Notes: a model not told the origin generated them from the letters alone. A DNA stretch of 39,678 nt from JAAGZL01 sp050288625 (GCA_050288625.1 JBNKEE010000038.1:1-39678); one strand, 5' to 3'. Counted from the first letter of the stretch, positions 23,693 through 31,732 are shown. Numbers and translations: made by a program.

Positions 23693-25453
23693 ATGAAAGG
23701 CACCAACTCACTGGAAAGCATACTGAACCGTCTGGTTGAACAGAAGATGGTGGATGCAGAGAAGGCCAGTATGGTTTCCAATCTGATATCGTCCAAGCAG
23801 CGAAAAAACCTCCATCCACTAGAGATTATCGCTGATCACAATTGGGAAAATAAAAGCCGCCCGGGACAGATCCTGACCCTGGAAGTCCTGACCGACTGGC
23901 TGGCGCAAGAGTCCGGTCTGGAAAGATTTCATTTTGACCCGCTAAAGATGGACGTCGCATCATGTACCAGCCTTATGACCTATGCTTACGCTGCCAGATT
24001 CGGCATCCTGCCGGTCAAGGTGACAAAAGATCAGGCGACCATCGCTGTATCCGATCCTTACGACACTGAATGGCTGGATGAGATTCAACGCATAGCCAAC
24101 AGACCAGTTGAAAGGGTGATGGCCAACCCCGAACAACTAAAGTCATATCTGCTGGAGTTTTACAGTATCAGCAGATCAATGGATAAGGCCGGTCTGACTC
24201 ACACTGACCAGGTTGGGGGTATCCAAAACCTTGAGCAGTTGATTGAACTGGAGAAGACCGGCTCACTGGATGCGGATAACCAACATATAGTCAGTATCGT
24301 AGATTGGCTGATGCAGTATGCCTTCTCCCAACGCGCCAGTGATATCCATATAGAACCAAGACGTACCCAGGGAAATGTGCGCTTCCGTATCGACGGGGTG
24401 ATGCATCAGGTATATGAGATCCCGGCGAACATCACCGCCGCAGTCACCAGCCGCATCAAGATCATGGGGCGTCTCGACGTGGCGGAGAAACGCCGTCCGC
24501 AGGACGGGCGCATCAAGACGGTTACCCCGGATGGGAATGAGATAGAGATGCGTCTATCCAGTATGCCTACCGCCTTCGGAGAAAAACTGGTATTGCGTAT
24601 CTTCGACCCTGAGGTCCTATTGCGTGACTACTCCGGCCTGGGTTTCGGCAAGAGGGATACCGAAGCCTGGAACCAAATGGTGCGTCAACCCCACGGGATC
24701 ATTCTGGTCACAGGTCCTACCGGATCGGGAAAGACCACCACCCTGTATACCACCTTGAAGCATCTGGCGGTGCCGGAGGTGAATGTATGTACCGTGGAGG
24801 ACCCGATAGAGCAGGTTGAACCCAGCTTCAATCAGATGCAGGTGCAACACAATATCGGTCTGGATTTTGCCTCCGGGGTAAAGACCCTGTTACGTCAGGA
24901 CCCGGACATCATCATGGTGGGTGAGATTCGCGACCTGGAGACTGCGGAGATGGCGGTACAGGCCGCCCTTACCGGACATCTGGTGTTGTCCACCCTGCAT
25001 ACCAACGATGCACCATCCGCCGTGGCCCGACTGCTTGAGATCGGCGTACCCTCCTATCTGATAACGGCCACACTGCTTGGGGTGATGGCGCAACGCCTGG
25101 TGCGTACCCTGTGTCCACACTGTAAAAAACAGATAGAGACAGATATTGCCCAGTGGGACTCGCTGATAAAGCCCTACACCACGAATACGCCCAAGACCGT
25201 CTATGAAGCCGAAGGCTGTCTGGAGTGTCGGCAGACCGGATTCCTGGGTCGTAAGGGCATCTATGAGATGTTGCCACTGAACGATGATCTGAAACGACTG
25301 ATAACGGATGACTTCGACCTGATCAAGTTTCGCCGGCTGGCGCTGAAGAAAGGGATGCAACCGCTGAATCTGGCTGGGGCACAGAAGGTGGCAAAGGGGA
25401 TGACCACCATTAGTGAGGTACTGAAGGTGGCACCGCCTAGGCATGAGGCTTAA
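23693..25453 (+). CDS. GspE/PilB-family secretion ATPase
   Basis: A 586-residue hexameric ATPase of the type II secretion / type IV pilus class. The N-terminal MshEN-like domains (~1-200) are followed by the ATPase: SDIHIEPR, Walker A GPTGSGKTTTLYTTL, the Asp box (TVEDPIEQ), Walker B (DPDIIMVGEIRD) and the His box (LSTLHTNDA). The metal-binding tetracysteine CPHCK ... CLECR is present, typical of GspE and PilB assembly ATPases but not PilT. The frame is open 54 codons upstream, but this ATG follows AAAGGGATAAG and starts the domain. No gsp or pil gene is next to it, so it is an orphan and the machine it drives cannot be told. Confidence 0.88.
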   Translation: MKGTNSLESILNRLVEQKMVDAEKASMVSNLISSKQRKNLHPLEIIADHNWENKSRPGQILTLEVLTDWLAQESGLERFHFDPLKMDVASCTSLMTYAYAARFGILPVKVTKDQATIAVSDPYDTEWLDEIQRIANRPVERVMANPEQLKSYLLEFYSISRSMDKAGLTHTDQVGGIQNLEQLIELEKTGSLDADNQHIVSIVDWLMQYAFSQRASDIHIEPRRTQGNVRFRIDGVMHQVYEIPANITAAVTSRIKIMGRLDVAEKRRPQDGRIKTVTPDGNEIEMRLSSMPTAFGEKLVLRIFDPEVLLRDYSGLGFGKRDTEAWNQMVRQPHGIILVTGPTGSGKTTTLYTTLKHLAVPEVNVCTVEDPIEQVEPSFNQMQVQHNIGLDFASGVKTLLRQDPDIIMVGEIRDLETAEMAVQAALTGHLVLSTLHTNDAPSAVARLLEIGVPSYLITATLLGVMAQRLVRTLCPHCKKQIETDIAQWDSLIKPYTTNTPKTVYEAEGCLECRQTGFLGRKGIYEMLPLNDDLKRLITDDFDLIKFRRLALKKGMQPLNLAGAQKVAKGMTTISEVLKVAPPRHEA

Positions 25454-25464
25454 TATAGAAAATC

Positions 25465-25700
25465 TCCCCCTCACCCCAACCCCTCTCCCCAAGGGGAGAG
25501 GGGCTTGCAACAGAAGGTAAATTACAACCGCTCACTACTCCCCAAGGGGAGAGGGGTTTGCAACATAAGGTAAATTACAACCACCCCCTTCTCCCCAAGG
25601 GGAGAGGGGCTTGCAACATAAGGTGAATTACAACCACTCCCTTCTCCCCTAGGGGACCTCGGTACCCCCTTGAGGGGTGGAAGGGCCGGGGATGAGGGGG
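25465..25700. repeat. 53-bp-module repeat element, copy 2 (three modules)
   Basis: Starts CCCCCTCACCCCAACCCC and ends GGGGATGAGGGGG. Between them a module beginning AAGGGGAGAGGGGCTTGC and containing ATAAGGTAAATTACAACC recurs with junctions at 25491, 25544, 25597 and 25650, a spacing of exactly 53 bases each time. The end module carries CCTCGGTACCCCC. It stops 31 bases before the DUF559 gene. Confidence 0.85.
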
Positions 25701-25731
25701 TAATCTTTACATAGACAAGGATGTCAACGTA

Positions 25732-26085
25732 ATGCACAAAGTTAAATCTTACCTCATACATAACGCGCGCGAACTACGCAAATCTGCTACTGATGCAGAG
25801 CAGAGGCTTTGGCAAAATCTGCGTAGCCGTCAAATGAACGGTTATAAATTTCGTCGTCAGGCGCCTATTGGAAAATACATCGTCGACTTTCTATGCAAAG
25901 AGGCAAAACTTGTTGTCGAATTGGATGGATCTCAGCACTGTTTACAAGAAGAGCATGATCAGCGGCGTACCGATTATCTCATCTCACATGGCTACAGGGT
26001 TGTGCGCTATTGGAATAATCAGGTGTTGCAGGAGGGTGAAGCTGTATTGGAGGACATACTTCTGCAATTGGAAGGCAGTAGCTGA
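25732..26085 (+). CDS. DUF559 (Vsr-like) endonuclease-domain protein
   Basis: A 117-residue protein that is almost entirely a DUF559 domain, a compact nuclease fold related to the very-short-patch repair (Vsr) and PD-(D/E)xK enzymes. Visible are LRKSATDAEQRLWQNLRSRQ, then FRRQAPIGKYIVDFLC with the metal-binding Asp, VVELDGSQH with a second acidic group and histidine, and the C-terminal RVVRYWNNQV. Activity is inferred from the fold. The gene is bracketed by two copies of the 53-base-module repeat, 31 bases before and 4 after, so it and the repeats may form a unit. An AAGGA ribosome binding site is present. Confidence 0.85.
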   Translation: MHKVKSYLIHNARELRKSATDAEQRLWQNLRSRQMNGYKFRRQAPIGKYIVDFLCKEAKLVVELDGSQHCLQEEHDQRRTDYLISHGYRVVRYWNNQVLQEGEAVLEDILLQLEGSS

Positions 26086-26089
26086 GTAA

Positions 26090-26390
26090 CCCCCCCCCCT
26101 CACCCCAACCCCTCTCCCCAAGGGGAGAGGGGCTTGCAACATAAGGTGAATTACAACCGCTCACTTCTCCCCAAGGGGAGAGGGGCATGCGATTATCAAA
26201 TCTTTCCAAGGAGAGGGGCATGCGATTATTAAATCTCCCAAAGGAAGGAGGGGCTAACTTTTTGGAGCGAGGGGCAATATTCCGAAAAGTTAAAATATCT
26301 TCTCCCTCTCCCTTGAGGGAGAGGGCAGGAGTGAGGGTGAGAAGGTATTCAATCTCTCTCCCAAGCAGAAGAAGGCCGGGGATGAGGGGG
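26090..26390. repeat. 53-bp-module repeat element, copy 3 (degenerating modules)
   Basis: Begins with a run of C into CTCACCCCAACCCC four bases after the DUF559 stop. The module junctions at 26120 and 26173 again are 53 bases apart; after that the units shorten to GGAGAGGGGCATGCGATTAT pieces. It contains a long CCCTCTCCCTTGAGGGAGAGGG palindrome and ends GGGGATGAGGGGG like copy 2. This accounts for the whole gap up to the next gene. Confidence 0.8.
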
Positions 26391-26443
26391 TAACCAATAT
26401 CACTCTGGTTCGAGAGAGGTAGTTGACACTATTTCCAAAATGA

Positions 26444-26830
26444 TTATGTCGTAAGCACATACCTGGTGCCGACAAATGTGAGCGTAAAAAGGAAAGCGAC
26501 AACATAGTGAAATCTGTTGTTGCTATCTATCCCTTTATGTCCCCGACGTCGAGACATCTTCAACGCAATGTGGCCAGCAACAAACGGAGTCAATAATAAG
26601 TTCAGGAGGCGTGCCCAGCCAAAGGGTATTATCCTTTCGTTTAAAATCCAAACGCTGATAGATGCCAAGGCTACAGCAGCCAAAAACGTAAATATTATGC
26701 CTATAAAGTAATGAGGTTTGTCGCTCTTGTCCTCAAAAAATGACAGCAGGATATCCCATGGGGAGTAGATGATCGCATTGAAGATAAAACCGCCGACCTC
26801 CGCGAGAATCAGTAATATGAGTTCTTCCAT
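26444..26830 (-). CDS. Three-helix membrane protein of unknown function
   Basis: A 128-residue protein I do not recognise. It has hydrophobic segments at the N-terminus (LILLILAEVGGFIFNAIIY), in the middle (IIFTFLAAVALASISVWIL), a weaker one (LLNLLLTPFVAGHIAL) and near the C-terminus (YVVAFLFTLTFVGTRYVL), with a basic cytoplasmic loop SRRRGHKG. The frame is open further into lon, but the first useful ATG lies ten bases after the lon stop, so it is probably translated from the lon message. No clear ribosome binding site is present, which would fit coupling to lon. Confidence 0.55.
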   Translation of the reverse strand: MEELILLILAEVGGFIFNAIIYSPWDILLSFFEDKSDKPHYFIGIIFTFLAAVALASISVWILNERIIPFGWARLLNLLLTPFVAGHIALKMSRRRGHKGIDSNNRFHYVVAFLFTLTFVGTRYVLTT

Positions 26831-26840
26831 TTGTCGCTGA

Positions 26841-29255
26841 CTACTTGCGCTTTCCTCGTTTCCTAAATAACAACGGCACCACCTCGTCAAAGCTGGCGAC
26901 AAAGTGCACCTTGATACCCTTGGTGATGTGCTCCGGCACCTCTTTATAATCGCCCTGGTTTTCCTTGGGTATGATCAACTCCTTGATGCCGCTGCGCCGG
27001 GCCGCGATCACCTTCTCGCGGATGCCGCCCACCGGGAACACCTCTCCGGTCAGGGTCATCTCTCCGGTCATGGCCAGAGGTCGCGCCAGTTTTTCATTGC
27101 GCGCCAGTGACAGCATGGCGCTGGCCATGGTGATACCTGCGCTGGGTCCGTCCTTGGGAGTGGCGCCGGCCGGCACATGCAGATGGATAAAACTCTTCTT
27201 GAAGAATGCTGGATCGGCCCCGAACTCTTCGGCGTGGCTTACGATATGACTGTAGGCGATCTCGGCCGACTCACGCATCACATCTCCCAGTTGTCCGGTC
27301 AGTTTCAGGCCGCGGCCAAAGCTGTGGATACTGGCCGCCTCTATGGTGAGAGTTGCGCCACCCATGGCGGTCCAGGCCAGGCCGGTGACAATGCCGGCCC
27401 CACTCATGCTGCGTTCCTCCCGGAACAGTGGATTGCCCAGGTAATCCTTTAGCTCGTCCGGTTCTACACTTATCGGTGTCTTTTTCTTACCTTCCAGAAT
27501 CTTGACCACACACTTGCGCACGATCTTACCGATCTGCTTCTCCAGCCGTCGTACCCCTGCGTCCCGCGCATAGCCCTCTATGATGGCGCGCATGGTGGCC
27601 GTATTGATCTTGATCTGGCTGCGTTTCAGTCCGGCCTTGTCCAGTTGCCGCGGCAGTAGATATCTGCGGGCGATCTGCAACTTTTCGCTGGCGATATATC
27701 CGGAGAGTGGAATCACCTCCATGCGGTCCAGCAGTGGACGCGGTATGGTGTCCAGCTGATTGGCGGTGCAGAGAAACAGCACCTTGGATAGATCGAAGCG
27801 CAGGTCCAGGAAGTGGTCCAGAAAGTCCACATTCTGTTCCGGGTCCAACACCTCCAGCAAGGCTGAGGCTGGATCGCCATGGTAAGAAGCGCCTACCTTA
27901 TCGATCTCGTCCAGCATGATCACGGGGTTCTCCGTGCCCACCTCCTTCATGGACTGGATGAACTTGCCGGGCATGGCCCCGATGTATGTTCGCCTGTGTC
28001 CCTTGATCTCGGCCTCGTCCCGAATGCCGCCCAGGGAGAAACGGAAAAACTCGCGCCCCAAGGCCTCGGCGATGGAACGACCGATAGAGGTCTTACCCAC
28101 CCCAGGCGGCCCCACAAACAGTACGATGGAACCGCTGACCTGCTTCTTCATGATGCCTATGGCCAGAAACTCCAGGATCCTCTCCTTTACGTCCTCAAGC
28201 CCGTAGTGATCCTTGTCCAGCGCCTTACGGGCGAAGGCCAGGTCCAGCTTGTCTTCGGAGTGTTTGCCCCAGGGTAGCAGAGTGATCCAGTCCAGATAGT
28301 TTCTGGTCACCGCATATTCGGGGGAGCCGGTCTCCAGCATGGAGAGTTTATCCATCTCCTCATCCACGCGCTCCTGGGCTTGCTCGGTCAGGGTCAGCCC
28401 TTCCAGTCGTTCCTTGAATTTATCCAACTCTGCGGTGCGGTCATCCTTGGCGATGCCAAGTTCATGTTGAATAGATTTAAGCTGCTCTTTAAGGAAGAAC
28501 TCACGCTGCTGTTTATTTACCCGTCTCTCTACGGACTGTCGGATCTCGGTCTGGGTCTTGGCCATCTCCAGCTCGTTATTGAGCAGGATCATCACCTTCT
28601 CCATACGCGGCAACAGATTTATGGCCTCCAATACACCCTGAAGCTGGCTTCTGCTGGATGAAGTGAGACTGGCGGCAAAGTCGGCCAGATGCGACGGGTC
28701 CTCCGGTCCTATCCTGTCCACAAACATGCGCAGCTCTTCAGAATACAGAGGGTTAAGTGGCACCAGCTCTTTTATGGTGTTGATGATGGCCAGGGCATAG
28801 GCCTTGATCTCTTTACTCTGCTTGTCGCTTGGTTCTGGTAGATACTCGACCTGAGCCAAAAAGGGATCTGAATCGGTCAGAAGCCTCTCTATCTTAAAGC
28901 GTTGAATGAATTCAACCATCACCTGCAGACGGTCTTCGATCTGCTGAATGCGATGGACATGGCCGACTACTCCGATCTTACGGAACTCCTTGGGTTCGGC
29001 CGTTTCGGCACTGTTGGCATCGGCCATGATTATGCCCAGGACATTGGTGCCTTTCTCGGCCATGGAGTTAAAGGTCGGACCCCAGTGCTTCTCCTCCATC
29101 ACCAGTGGTACCGCCTGACCGGGGAAAAACGGTCTGCTGGTTACCGGCAGCAGGTGAATGATTCCAGGCATCACCTCGCCCGGCTTCACCAGAGCGCCGT
29201 CATAATACTCTTCAAACTCTTCTTCGAACTCTATGCCGTTATTGTTATCGTTCAT
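26841..29255 (-). CDS. lon: ATP-dependent Lon protease
   Basis: A soluble hexameric AAA+ serine protease that degrades misfolded and regulatory proteins; 804 residues. The order is Lon N-terminal substrate domain (~30-230), coiled linker (KQQREFFLKEQLKSIQHELG), AAA+ module with Walker A GPPGVGKTS (382-390) and Walker B (VIMLDEIDKVG), and the peptidase domain with the Ser-Lys dyad S705 (KDGPSAGITMA) and K748 (GGIREKVIAARR). An acidic N-terminal extension (NDNNNGIEFEEEFEEYYDG) is added before the usual start, and there are no transmembrane segments, so this is the LonA type. A small membrane protein gene follows closely. Confidence 0.97.
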   Translation of the reverse strand: MNDNNNGIEFEEEFEEYYDGALVKPGEVMPGIIHLLPVTSRPFFPGQAVPLVMEEKHWGPTFNSMAEKGTNVLGIIMADANSAETAEPKEFRKIGVVGHVHRIQQIEDRLQVMVEFIQRFKIERLLTDSDPFLAQVEYLPEPSDKQSKEIKAYALAIINTIKELVPLNPLYSEELRMFVDRIGPEDPSHLADFAASLTSSSRSQLQGVLEAINLLPRMEKVMILLNNELEMAKTQTEIRQSVERRVNKQQREFFLKEQLKSIQHELGIAKDDRTAELDKFKERLEGLTLTEQAQERVDEEMDKLSMLETGSPEYAVTRNYLDWITLLPWGKHSEDKLDLAFARKALDKDHYGLEDVKERILEFLAIGIMKKQVSGSIVLFVGPPGVGKTSIGRSIAEALGREFFRFSLGGIRDEAEIKGHRRTYIGAMPGKFIQSMKEVGTENPVIMLDEIDKVGASYHGDPASALLEVLDPEQNVDFLDHFLDLRFDLSKVLFLCTANQLDTIPRPLLDRMEVIPLSGYIASEKLQIARRYLLPRQLDKAGLKRSQIKINTATMRAIIEGYARDAGVRRLEKQIGKIVRKCVVKILEGKKKTPISVEPDELKDYLGNPLFREERSMSGAGIVTGLAWTAMGGATLTIEAASIHSFGRGLKLTGQLGDVMRESAEIAYSHIVSHAEEFGADPAFFKKSFIHLHVPAGATPKDGPSAGITMASAMLSLARNEKLARPLAMTGEMTLTGEVFPVGGIREKVIAARRSGIKELIIPKENQGDYKEVPEHITKGIKVHFVASFDEVVPLLFRKRGKRK

Positions 29256-29395
29256 AGTTCCGGGTTATATCCTTTATTCGAATCCCATAGACCAATATTA
29301 GCAACTGTATGGTTTTTTGTGCCGAATGGCACGGTGCTGTTGTTTAGCCCTTAAGAACTATATCAGGACGGCGAGGTTGTTTTGCAAGCAGCATT

Positions 29396-29507
29396 CCCTC
29401 ACCCCAACCCCTCCACCCCTCAAGGGGGTAACGAAGTCTCTTAAGAGAGAGGAGCTTGCTCCCTTCTCCCCTAGGGGGAGAAGGGCTGGGGATGAGGGGG
29501 CTGTTTC
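29396..29507. repeat. 53-bp-module repeat family, copy 4 (end modules)
   Basis: Begins CCCTCACCCCAACCCCTCC and, after CCCTAGGGGGAGAAGG, ends GGGGATGAGGGGG, the same two ends as in the copies around DUF559, but the 53-base interior is replaced by a short unrelated stretch (AACGAAGTCTCTTAAGAG). It runs directly into the 76-base tandem array. Confidence 0.7.
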
Positions 29508-29790
29508 CCCCTCTCCCTTGAGGGGTAGTGGTGAGGGTGAGAACTACTATCACCTCCCAAGCTAAAAATAGTCTTATCCCCTCTTCCTTGAGGGAGAGGG
29601 GCAGGGGTGAGGGTGAGAACTACTATCACCTCCCAAGCTAAAAAAAGTCTTATCCCCTCTCCCTTGAGGGAGAGGGGCAGGGGTGAGGGTGAGAACTACT
29701 ATCACCTTCCAAGCTAAAAAGAGTCTTATCCCCTCTCCCTTGAGGGAGAGGGGTAGGGGTGAGGGTGAGAACTACTATCCCCTCCCAACC
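29508..29790. repeat. Tandem array of four 76-bp units between lon and rsmA
   Basis: Units begin CCCCTCTCCCTTGAGGG and contain GGGTGAGGGTGAGAACTACT and CCAAGCTAAAAA. Starts are at 29508, 29578, 29654 and 29730: one 70-base unit that lacks six bases, two full 76-base units and a last one that is cut. Units 2-4 differ at only a few positions, which points to recent tandem duplication. Each unit carries the CCCTCTCCC/GGGAGAGGG palindrome. The array stops ten bases before the rsmA stop codon. Confidence 0.85.
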
Positions 29791-29799
29791 CAAAAAGAA

Positions 29800-30603
29800 C
29801 TAAGCACTAGCACAACCAATAATCCCGTTGGCCAACCGCACAAACCCCTCTACATCAATCTGCTCCGCCCGCAGACCAGGATCGATCCCCAACCCCTGCA
29901 TAGTCTCCCCATCCAGCAACTCGCGCAGACTATTGCGCAGGGTCTTACGCCGTTGCGAAAAGGCCTGGGCCACCACCTGCGCAAATATTTTCTGATCCTG
30001 AATATCAAAGTGTGGAACCGCAAACGGCACCAGGCGCACAAAGGCAGAATCCACCTTGGGCGCCGGCTTAAACGCCCCCGGCCCTATATCAAACAGATGG
30101 GTCACTTCACACTGGGCCTGCAACATTACCGACAGACGGCCATACTGCTTATTGCCCGGCTCCGCCTCCATGCGTAGCACCACCTCCTTCTGCAGCATAA
30201 AGTGCATATCCTTAATACAGTGCGATCGCTCCAGCAGATGAAACAGGATCGGGGTGGAGATGTTATAGGGCAGGTTGCCCACCACCCGCAACTGTTCCCC
30301 GACTGGGGCCAGACTGCACAGGTCAAACTTCAGGATATCGGCGCTGTGGATACGAATCTCACCGATATCGGCACACATCTGTGCCAGCGGCGCGATCAGA
30401 TCCCGGTCCAGTTCCACTGCATCCATGTCTCCTGCGGCACGCAACAACTCCTTGGTAATGGCCCCCTGACCGGGGCCGATCTCCACCAGATGTTCATCCG
30501 GCTTAGGGGCAATGCTCGTCACAATGCGCTGGATAATGCCGGGATCATGTAGGAAATTCTGGCCGAAGCGCTTTCTGGCCCTGTGTGCTGGTGGGTTAGT
30601 CAT
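29800..30603 (-). CDS. rsmA: 16S rRNA adenine(1518)/adenine(1519) dimethyltransferase
   Basis: KsgA/RsmA, which dimethylates two adjacent adenines in the 3' end of 16S rRNA as a late ribosome-assembly checkpoint; 267 residues. The start RARKRFGQNFLHDPGII is canonical. SAM-binding motifs are VEIGPGQGAITKELL and AVELDRDL; the catalytic motif is NLPYNIS (adenine N6 class); PAPKVDSAFVRL is in the C-terminal part. Kasugamycin sensitivity depends on this enzyme. The usual pdxA-rsmA-apaH neighbours are not here; instead repeats lie on both sides. Confidence 0.96.
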   Translation of the reverse strand: MTNPPAHRARKRFGQNFLHDPGIIQRIVTSIAPKPDEHLVEIGPGQGAITKELLRAAGDMDAVELDRDLIAPLAQMCADIGEIRIHSADILKFDLCSLAPVGEQLRVVGNLPYNISTPILFHLLERSHCIKDMHFMLQKEVVLRMEAEPGNKQYGRLSVMLQAQCEVTHLFDIGPGAFKPAPKVDSAFVRLVPFAVPHFDIQDQKIFAQVVAQAFSQRRKTLRNSLRELLDGETMQGLGIDPGLRAEQIDVEGFVRLANGIIGCASA

Positions 30604-30644
30604 GGGGGTATGATAGCACTAGATCAGGAAATCTTAGATCAATC

Positions 30645-30738
30645 GTCATCCCCGCGCAGGCGGGATCGCCTACGGCAACGGCGAAGCCACTCCACTCCAC
30701 CACGCCGTCATCCCGCGGCTTGACCGCGGGACCCAGGA
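30645..30738. repeat. GTCATCCC-type palindromic repeats (two)
   Basis: Two related palindromes: GTCATCCCCGCGCAGGCGGG and GTCATCCCGCGGCTTGACCG followed by CGGGACCCAGG. Each starts with GTCATCCC and folds on its own CCCGCG/CGCGGG. The first type recurs once more at 31703. They lie in the promoter space between the divergent rsmA and marR genes. Confidence 0.7.
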
Positions 30739-30755
30739 TGCTACCAATCAATTAA

Positions 30756-30771
30756 AGTTGTATATACAACT
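30756..30771. promoter_or_regulatory. Operator O1: perfect 16-bp palindrome upstream of the MarR gene
   Basis: AGTTGTATATACAACT, a perfect palindrome of the kind that MarR dimers bind. It ends 22 bases before the start codon of the regulator, over the likely -10 region. An identical palindrome lies at the same distance before the tautomerase gene, so self-repression with co-control of the neighbour is expected. Confidence 0.8.
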
Positions 30772-30793
30772 ACCATGTGCTAGTCTCCAAGTC

Positions 30794-31216
30794 ATGTTCG
30801 AAGAGTGCCTGTACTTTAATAGCAACGCCCTGGCGCGTACGGTAAGCCAAATATGGATCCGGGCGTATAAACCATTCGGTCTGTCACCGCCCCACGCCTT
30901 TATGCTGCGGACCGTCTTGGCAAAGCCGGGACTGATGCCGCGCGAGCTGGCCAAAGAACTTAGACTTTCCCGCTCCACGGTAACCCGCTTTCTGGATAGT
31001 CTGGAACAGAGAAAATACCTGGTACGGAAGATGGCAACCCAGGACGGAAGAGAGATCCAGGTATATCCCACCAAGAAGGCTACCCAGATTCACCAGGATC
31101 TGGACCGGACAGGAAAAGAACTGTCCAAATTGATGGGCAAGACCATAGGGCAGGACGACCTGACGCAAACGGTTGCCAACCTGCGCAAACTGCAAAACAT
31201 GCTGGAGACTGACTGA
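30794..31216 (+). CDS. MarR-family transcriptional regulator
   Basis: A 140-residue winged-helix dimer. The DNA-binding core is LSPPHAFMLRTVLAKPGLMPRELAKELRLSRSTVTRFLDSLEQRKYLVRK, with recognition helix SRSTVTRFLDSLE and the wing at MATQDGREIQVYPTKKA; terminal helices on both sides form the dimer interface. The frame is open from a TTG inside the operator, so this ATG is preferred. One cysteine (EECLYF near residue 5) is present at the N-terminus, where OhrR-type regulators have their redox cysteine at a different spot, so thiol sensing is possible but unproven. Target: itself and the tautomerase. Confidence 0.88.
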   Translation: MFEECLYFNSNALARTVSQIWIRAYKPFGLSPPHAFMLRTVLAKPGLMPRELAKELRLSRSTVTRFLDSLEQRKYLVRKMATQDGREIQVYPTKKATQIHQDLDRTGKELSKLMGKTIGQDDLTQTVANLRKLQNMLETD

Positions 31217-31234
31217 ATATTTTTTTATCGCAAC

Positions 31235-31250
31235 AGTTGTATATACAACT
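31235..31250. promoter_or_regulatory. Operator O2: the same 16-bp palindrome upstream of the tautomerase gene
   Basis: An exact second copy of AGTTGTATATACAACT, again 22 bases before the start codon. It lies 18 bases after the marR stop, so the tautomerase has a promoter of its own under this regulator. Confidence 0.82.
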
Positions 31251-31272
31251 ACATTTACAGAGGAGTACGAAG

Positions 31273-31665
31273 ATGCCATACATAAACATTCGATTGGGAA
31301 CCGATCTGGATAACGCACAGAGAGACCAACTGTATGAGCAGACCACAACCCTGATGAACCAGGCCATGGGAAAACGCCGCGAAGTCACCGTTGTGCATAT
31401 CCAGGAGTCCGCCCCGGAGTTTTGGGCGACCAATGCCAAGGTGCTTTCAGACGATGACCCGGTGGGAGCATACGTAGACATAAAGATCACGCAAGGCACC
31501 AACAGCCCTGACGAAAAGGCCGAGATGATCGCGCAAACGGTACAGATGCTGCACAAGGTCGTCGGGACGATCCAGGAGGCCTGTTATGTGGTTATAGATG
31601 ATATCCCGGCGAATTCGTGGGGGTATGATGGGAAAACGCAGGCGGAGAGGGGTGGGTTAGGGTAG
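31273..31665 (+). CDS. Tautomerase superfamily protein (4-oxalocrotonate tautomerase type)
   Basis: A 130-residue protein that begins Met-Pro (MPYINIRLGTDL); after Met removal Pro1 is the catalytic base of the superfamily. It holds two beta-alpha-beta units in one chain, ~1-60 and ~65-125, with VHIQESAPEFW and CYVVIDDIPANSWGYDG, which makes it longer than 62-residue 4-OT and more like the MSAD/MIF-size groups. Substrate is unknown: keto-enol tautomerisation, decarboxylation or dehalogenation are all known in the family. AGAGGAG lies eight bases before the ATG. MarR control suggests induction by an aromatic or unsaturated acid. Confidence 0.85.
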   Translation: MPYINIRLGTDLDNAQRDQLYEQTTTLMNQAMGKRREVTVVHIQESAPEFWATNAKVLSDDDPVGAYVDIKITQGTNSPDEKAEMIAQTVQMLHKVVGTIQEACYVVIDDIPANSWGYDGKTQAERGGLG

Positions 31666-31702
31666 TGGTGGTTAGGAGGGAAACCTAACTGCCCGCCATG
31701 CT

Positions 31703-31727
31703 GTCATCCCCGCGTAGGCGGGGATCC
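31703..31727. repeat. GTCATCCC-type palindromic repeat
   Basis: GTCATCCCCGCGTAGGCGGGGATCC, a single palindrome of the family also seen upstream of marR. It is joined directly to a fragment of the 53-base-module family. Confidence 0.7.
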
Positions 31728-31732
31728 ATAAC

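Noticed and set aside
24890..25510. 206-codon minus-strand frame across the ATPase gene and the repeat
   Set aside because: Its N-terminus is translated from the repeat sequence and the rest is antisense to the ATPase; low-complexity and without known motif.
25465..25700. Regularly spaced C/G-rich direct repeats resembling a CRISPR array
   Set aside because: The whole 53-base unit is conserved, including the part that would be the spacer, so there are no unique spacers; no cas gene is nearby.
26187..26393. 68-codon plus-strand frame in repeat copy 3
   Set aside because: Its protein is made of repeated MRLxNLxKE units from the repeat itself, so it reflects repeat sequence and not a gene.
29683..30177. 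164-codon plus-strand frame running from the 76-base repeats into rsmA
   Set aside because: The first third is translated repeat and the rest is antisense to rsmA.
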